Source: Pseudomonadota bacterium
GTDB taxonomy: Bacteria; Pseudomonadota; Gammaproteobacteria; Burkholderiales; Rhodocyclaceae
Assembly: GCA_018241685.1 (NCBI GenBank)
Contig: JAFEDJ010000009.1
Span: 186,001-250,000 of the forward strand
DNA length: 64,000 bases
Direction: 5' to 3'
Notes under the pieces: model-generated
Told to the model about the DNA's origin: nothing
The model's database searches: none
Seen by the model: the letters and a program-made list of their open reading frames with translations, nothing else
Translations under genes and position numbers: made by a program
Part shown: one piece after another, positions 21,365 to 29,096 of the stretch
Numbering within the stretch: position 1 is the stretch's first letter
Layout: every line of letters begins with the position of its first letter

Positions 21365-24300
21365 TGAAGTCTACCTCTGAAGCCGCGTTCGAAACTGCCA
21401 TCGAGTCAGTTCTACTGGCCAACGGTTATGCGGGGGGCGATGGCAAGAAGTTCGACCGCGAACGGGCGATTTTCCCTGATGAGGCGCTGGCCTTCGTCCG
21501 CGCTACGCAAGGCAAGGTGTGGGAAAAGCTGGAAGCACTGCACGGCGAGCAGGCCGGCGTGCGGGTATTGGAATCGCTCTGCAAATGGCTGGACACCCAT
21601 GGTGCGCTGGCCACCCTGCGCCACGGCTTCAAGTGTTTTGGCAAGACACTGCGCATTGCCTTCTTCCGTCCGGCACATGGCCTCAACCCCGAACTGGAAG
21701 CACGCTATCAGGCCAACCGGCTGGGGCTGACCCGCCAACTGCATTTCAGCCCGAAGAGCGAAAAATCACTGGACGTGGTGTTGTCGGTCAACGGTATCCC
21801 TGTGGTGACGTTGGAATTGAAGAACCCGCTGTCTGGCCAGAGTGCCGCGGACGCCATCGCGCAGTACCGGCGCGACCGCGACCCGCGCGAGCCGATCTTC
21901 GAATTCGCCAAGCGTACCCTAGTGCATTTCGCGGTGGACACAGAAGAAGCCCACATGGCCACACGCCTGGCGGGTTCTTCTACCTACTTCCTCCCTTTCA
22001 ATCGGGGAGCCGACGGCGGTGGGGGTAATCCGCCTGATCCGACAGGACGCAATTACAAGACGGCTTACCTCTGGGAAGAGGTTCTGCAACGGGATAGCCT
22101 GCTAGATCTTCTTGCCCGCTTCCTACATCTGGATGTGCAGGAGAAGGTGGCTGACGACGGCAAGAAGGTGCGTAAGGAAAACCTGATCTTCCCGCGCTAC
22201 CACCAGCTGCAGGCAGTGCGCCAGATGGTGGCGGCCGCCGCCAGCGAGGGTCTGGGGCACAACTATCTGGTGGAACATTCGGCAGGTAGCGGTAAGAGCA
22301 ATACCATTGCTTGGCTGGCGCATCGGCTCTCAAGTTTGCATAACGAGCGGGATGAACGGTTGTTCGACAGCGTGGTGGTGATCACCGACCGCGTGGTGCT
22401 GGATCGCCAGTTGCAGAACACCATTTACCAGTTCGATCACCGTCAGGGCGTGGTGCAGAAGATCGATGAAGATTCCCGCCAACTGGCCGAGGCGCTGGAA
22501 GCAGGTGTGCCCATCATCATCACCACGCTGCAGAAGTTTCCGTTCGTGTCAGCGCAGTTGGCCAAGCTGAGCGAGGAACGCGGCGAAGGCGGTAAGAGTC
22601 ATCTGCCCACACGCAAGTACGCGGTCATCATCGATGAGGCCCACAGCTCACAATCGGGTGAAACGGCCATCGAGTTGAAGGGCGTGCTGGGCGGCGCGGA
22701 ACTCCGCAAGAAGGCGCAAGAGATGGCTGAAGAGGAGGGCGAAGTGGAACTGGAGCGCCTTTTCCGATCCATGGCCAAGCGCGGTCAGCAGCCGAATATG
22801 AGTTTTTTCGCCTTCACCGCCACGCCCAAGCACAAGACGCTGGCGATCTTTGGGCGAAACGGAGAACCCTTTCATCGCTACACGATGAGGCAGGCAATTG
22901 AGGAAGGCTTCATCGAGGACGTACTTAAGAGTTACGTTACCTACAAGACCTACTACAAGCTGATCAAGAGGGCCGAAGACGACCCGAACGTCGAGCGCAA
23001 GAAGGCCGCCAAAGCACTCGCCCGGTTCATGCGCCTGCACCCGCATAACATCGGTCAGAAGACCGAAGTGATGGTGGAGCACTTCCAACAGTTCACACGG
23101 CACAAAATCGGCGGACACGCGAAGGCTATGGTTGTCACTGGTTCGCGTCTGGAGGCAGTGCGCTACAAGCAGGAGCTCGATCGCTACATTCAGGAGAGGG
23201 GCTACCCCATCAAGAGCCTAGTGGCTTTTTCAGGTGTCGTAGAAGACGACAAGGTGCCGGAGAAAGCCTACACCGAAGTTGAGATGAACGATGGCTTGAG
23301 GGAAAAGGAGTTGCCTGACACCTTTGCAAAGCCAGACTACCGAGTTTTGCTGGTGGCCGAGAAGTACCAGACCGGCTTCGACCAACCCTTGCTGCACACA
23401 ATGTACGTGGACAAGCGGCTTTCGGGCATTCAGGCCGTGCAGACGTTGTCACGCTTGAACCGCACGCATCCGCTTAAGGATGACACTTTTGTGCTTGATT
23501 TCGTCAACGAGCCGGGCGAAATCCAGGAAGCATTTCGCCAGTACTACGAAGGCTCGGTAATGGGCGAACAGGTTGACCCGGACAGGCTTTACGAGGTTAA
23601 GGCGGAGCTGGATGCCTCCGGGATCTACCTGCAATCCGAGGTCGATGAGTTTTCACACATCTTCTTTGCCCCTAAGCGCCGTCAGAGTCCGGGTGATCAC
23701 AAAGCCATGAATGCGCTGTTAGACCAGGCGGTAGCTCGCTTCAAGCAGCTTCAGGACAGCGAGGAAGAAGAGGCTGAACTTTGGCGTGGCAAGTTGCAGG
23801 CCTTCCGCAATCTGTACAGTTTTCTGAGTCAGGTGATTCCTTATCAGGACAGCGATCTTGAGAAGCTATTCACCTACCTGCGACATCTCGCCTTGAAGCT
23901 GCCCAAGCGCAGAAGCGGCCCGGGCTACCAGTTTGATGAAGAAGTCGAACTCGATTACTACCGCCTTCAGAAGATAAGCGAAGGGTCGATCAGCCTGAAC
24001 GAAGGGTATGTCAAACCGTTGGACGGCCCGCGTGAGGTGGGTTCGGGCATGGTGCGCGAGGAGCACGTGTCGTTATCTCGCCTGATCGACATCATTAACC
24101 AACGCTTTGGTGGGGAGTTGAATGAGGCGGACCAACTATTCTTCGACCAACTTGCTGAAGCGGCAAGCCAGAACGAGTCACTTCAAAAGGCTGCTCAAGT
24201 AAATTCGCTCGATAAGTTCCAGTTGGTTTTTCAACAGGTTCTCGAATCGATATTTATTGAGCGTATGGAGCTGAACGAAGAACTATTCACGGATTACATG

Positions 24301-24393
24301 GCTAAGCCTGAGCTGCAACAGCTAATTGCAAAATGGCTGGGTAGCCAGGTGTATGAGCGTTTTAGAACTCAGCGGGGCTCCGGCCATGAGTGA
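21364..24393 (+). CDS. hsdR: Type I restriction endonuclease subunit HsdR
   Basis: 1009 residues. An N-terminal PD-(D/E)xK nuclease is visible (LDVVLSVNG...TLELKNP, about 137-156). An SF2 translocase follows, with Walker A HSAGSGKS (about 305), DEAH (about 423), motif III FFAFTATP and motif VI QTLSRLNR. It translocates DNA and cuts away from the recognition site when the HsdMS complex meets unmethylated DNA. Its stop overlaps the following gene by 8 nt. The family is the larger type I R subunit seen in many proteobacteria. Confidence 0.95.
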   Translation: MKSTSEAAFETAIESVLLANGYAGGDGKKFDRERAIFPDEALAFVRATQGKVWEKLEALHGEQAGVRVLESLCKWLDTHGALATLRHGFKCFGKTLRIAFFRPAHGLNPELEARYQANRLGLTRQLHFSPKSEKSLDVVLSVNGIPVVTLELKNPLSGQSAADAIAQYRRDRDPREPIFEFAKRTLVHFAVDTEEAHMATRLAGSSTYFLPFNRGADGGGGNPPDPTGRNYKTAYLWEEVLQRDSLLDLLARFLHLDVQEKVADDGKKVRKENLIFPRYHQLQAVRQMVAAAASEGLGHNYLVEHSAGSGKSNTIAWLAHRLSSLHNERDERLFDSVVVITDRVVLDRQLQNTIYQFDHRQGVVQKIDEDSRQLAEALEAGVPIIITTLQKFPFVSAQLAKLSEERGEGGKSHLPTRKYAVIIDEAHSSQSGETAIELKGVLGGAELRKKAQEMAEEEGEVELERLFRSMAKRGQQPNMSFFAFTATPKHKTLAIFGRNGEPFHRYTMRQAIEEGFIEDVLKSYVTYKTYYKLIKRAEDDPNVERKKAAKALARFMRLHPHNIGQKTEVMVEHFQQFTRHKIGGHAKAMVVTGSRLEAVRYKQELDRYIQERGYPIKSLVAFSGVVEDDKVPEKAYTEVEMNDGLREKELPDTFAKPDYRVLLVAEKYQTGFDQPLLHTMYVDKRLSGIQAVQTLSRLNRTHPLKDDTFVLDFVNEPGEIQEAFRQYYEGSVMGEQVDPDRLYEVKAELDASGIYLQSEVDEFSHIFFAPKRRQSPGDHKAMNALLDQAVARFKQLQDSEEEEAELWRGKLQAFRNLYSFLSQVIPYQDSDLEKLFTYLRHLALKLPKRRSGPGYQFDEEVELDYYRLQKISEGSISLNEGYVKPLDGPREVGSGMVREEHVSLSRLIDIINQRFGGELNEADQLFFDQLAEAASQNESLQKAAQVNSLDKFQLVFQQVLESIFIERMELNEELFTDYMAKPELQQLIAKWLGSQVYERFRTQRGSGHE

Positions 24394-25333
24394 CATAAAG
24401 CTATTCCGATACAACGTGGCTGGGGCAGTGGAGCTTGCAGGTAAGTCTGTCTCAATTGAAAAAGCACTGCAAACCCTGATCGAGTCGCAGATGGAGGCCT
24501 TCCTCGGTGTGCGCTTTCTGGCTACCGAATACCGCACGGGTAATAAGCATCGAGGCCGCGTCGATTCTCTAGGTCTGGACGAGAACGGCTGCCCGGTGAT
24601 TGTGGAGTACAAGCGCCACAGCAACGAAAACGTCATCAACCAAGGCTTGTTCTACTTGGATTGGTTGCTCGATCACAAGGCAGATTTCCGCCTGCTTGTC
24701 ATGGATAAGCTGGGTAAGGATGAGGCTGACAAGATCGAGTGGAGCGGCACTCGCTTGCTGTGCATTGCGGCGGATTTCACGCGCTACGATGAGCATGCTG
24801 TCGCACAGATTGAGCGCAATATCGAGCTGATCCGCTACAAACTCTTCGGTGAGGATTTGCTGCTGCTCGAACTGGTGAATGGCGCAAGCGCGTCTAGTAC
24901 GCAATCGGTGACAGAAGCCGATGAACCAGTTGTCGAGAAGCCCAACAGGACTCCCGCAGCTTCCACGCTGGCAATGAAAACGCACGCGGATCAGATTGCC
25001 ACAGCCTCACCCGAGTTGCTTGAGCTATTCGAACAGACTCGCGGTTTCATCCTTGCACAGGGTGACGACATCATTGAGAAGCCGCTGAAGCTCTACATTG
25101 CGTTCCGCCGCCTAAAGAACTTCGTTTGTATGTCGCTCATCTCGAAGCAGGACCCACATCTGTTCCTGACGTTGAAGCTTGATCCAGCGAGTGTTGCGCT
25201 TGAACAGGGTTTTTCGCGCGATGTGACCAACATTGGCCACTGGGGGACGGGTGATCTGGAACTGGCCCTGCGCACGCCCGCTGATTTCGAGAAGGCCAAG
25301 GCGCTCATCGAGCGAGCGTACCAAGAAAACTGA
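24386..25333 (+). CDS. NucS-like / DUF5655 domain protein
   Basis: 315 residues from the ATG at 24386, overlapping hsdR by 8 nt. The N-terminal half has a PD-(D/E)xK-like core, with GRVDSLGLDENG followed by VIVEYKR, as in NucS-type endonucleases. The C-terminal half (about 195-315) is the DUF5655 domain. Such proteins are often annotated as predicted transport proteins but carry a nuclease-like fold. Translational coupling to hsdR makes it the last gene of the defence operon. A nuclease or accessory role is inferred, not shown. Confidence 0.75.
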   Translation: MSDIKLFRYNVAGAVELAGKSVSIEKALQTLIESQMEAFLGVRFLATEYRTGNKHRGRVDSLGLDENGCPVIVEYKRHSNENVINQGLFYLDWLLDHKADFRLLVMDKLGKDEADKIEWSGTRLLCIAADFTRYDEHAVAQIERNIELIRYKLFGEDLLLLELVNGASASSTQSVTEADEPVVEKPNRTPAASTLAMKTHADQIATASPELLELFEQTRGFILAQGDDIIEKPLKLYIAFRRLKNFVCMSLISKQDPHLFLTLKLDPASVALEQGFSRDVTNIGHWGTGDLELALRTPADFEKAKALIERAYQEN

Positions 25334-25429
25334 TCACTACATCACTATCCCGCCAGGAGCCTTTATTGTGTTAACGAGAAATGGCTTAACGCGGAATTGA
25401 ACACCCAGTTTCGGTACTTGAGTATTCCG

Positions 25430-25545
25430 CTATTTCCCAAGTGCGTTGCGCAATTCCACCATGCCTGTTCCCATTTGGCGAACTGAAACCGTGGGTGCAG
25501 AATGCAGCGTGGGTAAGACCTGTTTCCCCTTGCCGAGGATCACTC
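25430..25545 (-). pseudogene. 3' remnant of a dihydrofolate-reductase-family gene
   Basis: On the minus strand this segment encodes LGKGKQVLP...TVSVRQMGTGMVELRNALGK and a stop. It aligns closely with the last 40 residues of the complete reductase encoded at 28452-29006. Homology ends abruptly near 25546 and no start or upstream part is present. It fills most of the gene-free 25334-25657 gap, which otherwise holds nothing I can name. It is probably a truncated paralogue left by the rearrangement that brought in the defence operon. Confidence 0.75.
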
Positions 25546-25657
25546 GTTCAGGTGAGGGTGCCGACGAGCAACGAGCATTTGAAGACGATCTATGCTGAGG
25601 GCGAACTGCTGCCGGAGGCATCTATTAGAAAATTCTGTAGGCTGCCAGGGAGCAAAG

Positions 25658-26554
25658 ATGATCGGACTCTCCGATATCAAAACAGGCATAGACATCCTAG
25701 AGAAGCTCGTGGGATGGGGGCGCAGTTTGCGCGGGAAGCGCAAACAAGCGCCCGAGTCCGTTACAGGCCGATTCTTCCGTCTGTTTCAGGCCCATGGGGT
25801 TCATCGCAATCAGATCCCACGCTTTTTTGGTCATGGGCTGACTCTGAAGGATGTGCAGAGCGAAGCAGAGTTGTTGCCGAAGCTCGATGAGACGGCCCTG
25901 CAAGCGGCATGTGATCTGTTTGCTGTTCGCCGTGAATGGCTGGATGGTGCGGAAGAGAAAGCCTATGACGGTCACGACTTCTACAAGCGTCCCGAGCAAG
26001 TTGAAGGTTTTTTGCAAGCACTGATCGAGGCAAGCCCAGACAGTGACTTGGACGGAATACTGCTGGCTTCTGAGGCGCACGAGGGGCAGGCGCTGATCAT
26101 TCTCAGGGAAACAATTGGTGCCATTGGAGAAAAGCCGATCTACCGTTATCACCTGCTCAACAACTGGATCTTCAGCTACTGGAAAGCACGCGCCTACCTG
26201 GCTGCCTGCGTTGCTATCGCTTGGAGAAAGCGAGTTTGTATCCGCGGCGTCTTTACGGATCACGAGCTTGTTGAGGAGCTTGCTTTAGAGACCTGCCTAG
26301 TAGGCTCGGTTTGCGAGGACTTTGATGCGTACGTTGGCAGGAGGTGGTACCCCGAAGATATGGCTCTCAAGCCAGATGTATTCCTCAAAGGCGTAGATCC
26401 CGAACTGAACAACTTCGGCATTTCCGCCGCCGTTGGTCTTTGGCTGCAGCTTGATGAGCAGGGCTTCATGAATCCTGGTCTGAGTATGTATGACAGGCGT
26501 GAGGTGCGCGAACAGTTCTCAGCCGCTATTGGTATTAGAACCCAACTTCGCTGA
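25658..26554 (+). CDS. Hypothetical protein with possible N-terminal HTH
   Basis: 298 residues from the ATG at 25658, which has GGGAG just upstream. Residues about 35-100 (FFRLFQAHGVHRNQIPRFFG ... CDLFAVRREWLDG) look like a helix-turn-helix followed by a scaffold of the phage-repressor type. The rest is a mixed alpha/beta region with no motif I recognise. It stands alone between the reductase remnant and another unknown gene in a region of accessory DNA. It might be a regulator or a single-gene defence factor, but neither is supported beyond the HTH-like segment. Confidence 0.6.
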   Translation: MIGLSDIKTGIDILEKLVGWGRSLRGKRKQAPESVTGRFFRLFQAHGVHRNQIPRFFGHGLTLKDVQSEAELLPKLDETALQAACDLFAVRREWLDGAEEKAYDGHDFYKRPEQVEGFLQALIEASPDSDLDGILLASEAHEGQALIILRETIGAIGEKPIYRYHLLNNWIFSYWKARAYLAACVAIAWRKRVCIRGVFTDHELVEELALETCLVGSVCEDFDAYVGRRWYPEDMALKPDVFLKGVDPELNNFGISAAVGLWLQLDEQGFMNPGLSMYDRREVREQFSAAIGIRTQLR

Positions 26555-26703
26555 AACCACGATGGTGTCCTTCACTTCTCTCGCAGGGCATCCGGCGAGC
26601 TCCACGTAATCTGATTGACATAATCTGCCTCCTTCTCCCAGAATCCCCCTCGCACAATTTCGTGCCAATGTCATGAATCGGCAAGCCGAGAAGGAGCGAG
26701 AGG

Positions 26704-27180
26704 ATGACCCAGAATGTGATTTCACTGCCGCTGTCCGCGGAGCAGATCGACTTGGTCCAGAAGGCCCTGGAGGTGCTGGAGCAGCAGTTGGCGGGTTTGA
26801 TTTCCCTGTCGGTGGATCAGCGGCGGGAGCTGAGCAAGATGGGGCCGAAGTCGGAGATGTTCGCGCGCAAGGCGTATGACGTGATCGCCCAGTCTCCGGA
26901 GATTCTGCCGGGGACTTTCGATCTCAAGGAATTTGGCGCGGACATCCAGGCGTTGGATCGCCTGCGTCCGGTGCTGGCCCGTCTGACCGCGCTGACTCAG
27001 CGTGGGGATGACACCGAGATGGCGCTGGGCAGCGACATCTACGCTGCTGCCTTGGAGGCTTACCGTTTTGCGAAGCTCGCGGGCAAGGGGACGGCACTGG
27101 ACGAACTCCGCGCTCAGGCGTCGACGCGTTTCAAGGGGCAGAGTCGGCGTCGCGATGAAACGGGTGCCGTTCCGGCCTGA
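26704..27180 (+). CDS. Hypothetical helical protein
   Basis: 158 residues with a good ribosome-binding site (GAAGGAG). It is predicted to be soluble and almost entirely helical. Leu-rich segments include LSAEQIDLVQKALEVLEQQL and LDRLRPVLARLTALTQ, and the tail is basic (FKGQSRRRDE). Codon use is like the core genome. Similar uncharacterised proteins occur in related betaproteobacteria. A terminator follows at 27219. No function is assigned. Confidence 0.65.
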   Translation: MTQNVISLPLSAEQIDLVQKALEVLEQQLAGLISLSVDQRRELSKMGPKSEMFARKAYDVIAQSPEILPGTFDLKEFGADIQALDRLRPVLARLTALTQRGDDTEMALGSDIYAAALEAYRFAKLAGKGTALDELRAQASTRFKGQSRRRDETGAVPA

Positions 27181-27218
27181 TGGTCCTCGCTTGCAGGGGA
27201 GTGCGCGAGGCCCGGATC

Positions 27219-27258
27219 GAAACCCGTGTTGCTCTGGGCGGCACGGGTTTCATTTTTT
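27219..27258 (+). terminator. Rho-independent terminator
   Basis: A 10-bp stem GAAACCCGTG / CACGGGTTTC with a 13-nt loop is followed by ATTTTTT. It ends the transcript of the gene at 26704-27180. Confidence 0.8.
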
Positions 27259-27340
27259 GGGAAGCTAGCCTCCTCCGGACATGAACGGGCTTCCATCAGG
27301 GGTGAGCCAGCTCATGTCGCAGCCTCTAGCGCTTCGCTCT

Positions 27341-27550
27341 GAGGGAAGTGGGCTTCAATCACGGGATCAAATGCTCAGTTCTGAGGGAAGTAGGCTTCAA
27401 TCGCGGGATCAAAAGTTCAGCTCCGAGGGACGCGGGCTTCAATCGCGGGATCAAATGCTGAGTTCCGAGGGAAGTGGACTCCCATCGCGGGATCAAATGC
27501 TCAGCTCCGAGGGAAGCGAGTTCAAATCCCGGCATCAAGCGTTCGGCTCC
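27341..27550. repeat. Five tandem 42-bp repeats
   Basis: Units begin at 27341, 27383, 27425, 27467 and 27509, exactly 42 bp apart, each starting GAGGGAAGTGGGCTTC or a close variant. The last unit is degenerate and a sixth partial copy may follow. Because 42 is divisible by 3, the plus frame 27281-27685 encodes a 14-residue repeat (SEGSGLQSRDQMLS type). The minus strand is also open with its own 14-residue repeat. No strong start signal marks either as a gene. Nothing else recognisable lies between the terminator at 27258 and the hairpin at 27609. Confidence 0.85.
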
Positions 27551-27608
27551 GCGCATCGAAGGTTCAAGTCGGAGAGGCGAGAGTCTGTCCAGGTCTGGCG
27601 TGTTTTGT

Positions 27609-27638
27609 CCGGTTTTATCTTGTTCAGGATAAAACCGG
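27609..27638. other. Perfect 11-bp inverted repeat
   Basis: CCGGTTTTATC and GATAAAACCGG flank an 8-nt loop. There is no T-run, so it is not a classical terminator. It could be an operator or a hairpin linked to the repeat array. Confidence 0.6.
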
Positions 27639-27804
27639 ATAGTTGGGGCGGATCGCCAGTTGGCCGGGATCGCCGCAAATCTTGACCCCCGCTGTAACTC
27701 AGGCCGATACTTCACTCGTTACCTAAACAATGGTGACCGGGATTGGAACCCCGGATCGACATAGGCCGATACGATCAGGCCGCGCTGCGCGCGGTTTTTT
27801 CTAT

Positions 27805-27960
27805 TGGTGCATGGCTGCGTCCATCCTATGGCGGGCCGTGCGGGGCAGCCGTGAGGCTGGCCGGTTCCTATGTCCCGGTAGTTCCAACCCCGTACGGTTC
27901 CGCCGCCCTCATTGGAACGAGAGCGCGGAAATCCATATCGCAGACATAGGAGCTATCACC
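27805..27960 (+). other. Mobile-element segment related to 230-380
   Basis: The sequence around GGTGCATGG...GCGGGCCGTGCGGGG...ACGGTTCCGCCGCCC...CGCAGACATAGGA closely parallels the minus strand of 380-230. Overlapping short ORFs run through it (27730-28071 and 27743-27949), one ending in an IHIADIGAITMHH stretch. It resembles the Ash-like leader segments of P4-type elements. The correct coding frame, if any, is unclear, so no CDS is called. It shares ancestry with the left island. Confidence 0.5.
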
Positions 27961-28067
27961 ATGCACCACCGCGAAATGGGCCCACTTGCCCGAACCCTGC
28001 TTTACCGTCTCCGTCCGAGCAGTGTCATGCCCGCATGTCATCCGATCGTCATCGGAAGGAGTATCGC

Positions 28068-28331
28068 ATGAGCACGCCGATGGAGTTTCCTGCAACTGCT
28101 GATCCGCTTTACCTGCTCAACGACGAAGTTGGAAATTTGGCGCTCACCGACCAGCTTTCCGCCCGTCAGGCCCAGCTCCAGGCCTTGCTTGCCGTGACTT
28201 TCGGCAGTTCGGGCGACGCCTTTCGGCGTCTCAGTCCCACTTACCAAGACAATTACCTGTGGGCCTGCGCGATGATCGCGGAGGAGGTGCAGGAATTGTT
28301 CGAGGCCTTGCGGGCGCGGGGGCGCGCTTAG
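28068..28331 (+). CDS. Small hypothetical protein
   Basis: 87 residues from the ATG at 28068, chosen for the GGAAGGA ribosome-binding site just upstream. It is acidic and helical, with AQLQALLAVTFG in the middle and MIAEEVQELFEALRARGRA at the end. It directly follows the Ash-like segment. Small ORFs of this form occur in the same setting in other integrated elements, so it is probably element-derived. The function is unknown. Confidence 0.55.
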   Translation: MSTPMEFPATADPLYLLNDEVGNLALTDQLSARQAQLQALLAVTFGSSGDAFRRLSPTYQDNYLWACAMIAEEVQELFEALRARGRA

Positions 28332-28451
28332 AGGATCAGCCGGGTCAGGGGGCAGGTGTTTCTTGCCGTTGCGTATGTCGTGCTGGTTGGCGTCGTAACG
28401 GCACACTTGCTCCATAAAGGGCTGGGACGCTCTATCAAAATGGGACTTCCG

Positions 28452-29006
28452 CTATTTCCCAATCTCATACCGCAGTTCCACCATGCTGGTCCCCATCTGG
28501 CGAACTGACACCAGCCGCAGCGTGGGGCTCAGGACGCGGCGTGGGAAGATCTGTTTCCCCTTGCCGAGGGTCACGGAGCCGACCTGGATGATGATTTCAT
28601 CGAGCAGTCCGGCGTCATGAAATTGCCCGGCCAGGTCTCCGCCGCCGACGATCCAGATGTTCTTTGACCCGGCAGCGGCGCGCATCTGATTGTGCACCTC
28701 GCGTACGTCGCCTTTGACGAAGCGGATGTCCGCCGCTTCAATGACGGGGAGCTGGCGGGTGGTGAATATCCAGGCCGGCTGGGTGTAGGGCCAGGGTGAG
28801 CCGGTTTCGGCGGCCACCTGGTCGGCGTTGCGGAGCATCCATTCATAGGTGGAGGAGCCCATGGCCAGCGCGCCGACTTCGGCAATGAATTCGGGATAGC
28901 TGGAGGCGTTCAGATCGCCAAGGGGAAACAGCCATTCCAGCGAGTCGTCCTCGGTGGCAATGAAGCCATCGAGACTGGAGGCGGTGTAGTACTGGGTCTT
29001 CGTCAT
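28452..29006 (-). CDS. Dihydrofolate reductase family protein (RibD C-terminal type)
   Basis: 184 residues from the ATG at 29006, chosen for AGGTG seven nt upstream. A GTG three codons earlier is also possible. The fold signature of the RibD-C/DHFR superfamily is visible: TASSLDGFIA at the N-terminus, MGSSTYEWML in the middle, and IWIVGGGDLAGQFHDAGLLDEI for NADPH binding, then PRRVLSPTLRLVS. It is likely an NADPH-dependent reductase of unknown substrate. It is not the essential FolA. A truncated copy of its 3' end lies at 25430-25545. Confidence 0.85.
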   Translation of the reverse strand: MTKTQYYTASSLDGFIATEDDSLEWLFPLGDLNASSYPEFIAEVGALAMGSSTYEWMLRNADQVAAETGSPWPYTQPAWIFTTRQLPVIEAADIRFVKGDVREVHNQMRAAAGSKNIWIVGGGDLAGQFHDAGLLDEIIIQVGSVTLGKGKQIFPRRVLSPTLRLVSVRQMGTSMVELRYEIGK

Positions 29007-29096
29007 TCTGCTCACCTCTTGCCAAAAGCGTTGTGCACACGGCGGAAATTACTCTCATGTGATAATCCGGCACACCCTCCTGCACGGAAGATCCGC

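Noticed and set aside
27341..27550. CRISPR array
   Set aside because: The units are contiguous 42-bp repeats with no unique spacers and no cas genes nearby.
27281..27685. CDS made of 14-residue repeats
   Set aside because: No good start signal, both strands open, and periodicity explains openness. Listed as a repeat instead of a gene.
27729..27755. Minus-strand tRNA 3' end (CCGGGGTTCCAATCCCGG then TCACCA)
   Set aside because: The T-arm-like hairpin is followed directly by TCACCA with no 7-nt acceptor strand and no other tRNA arms upstream.
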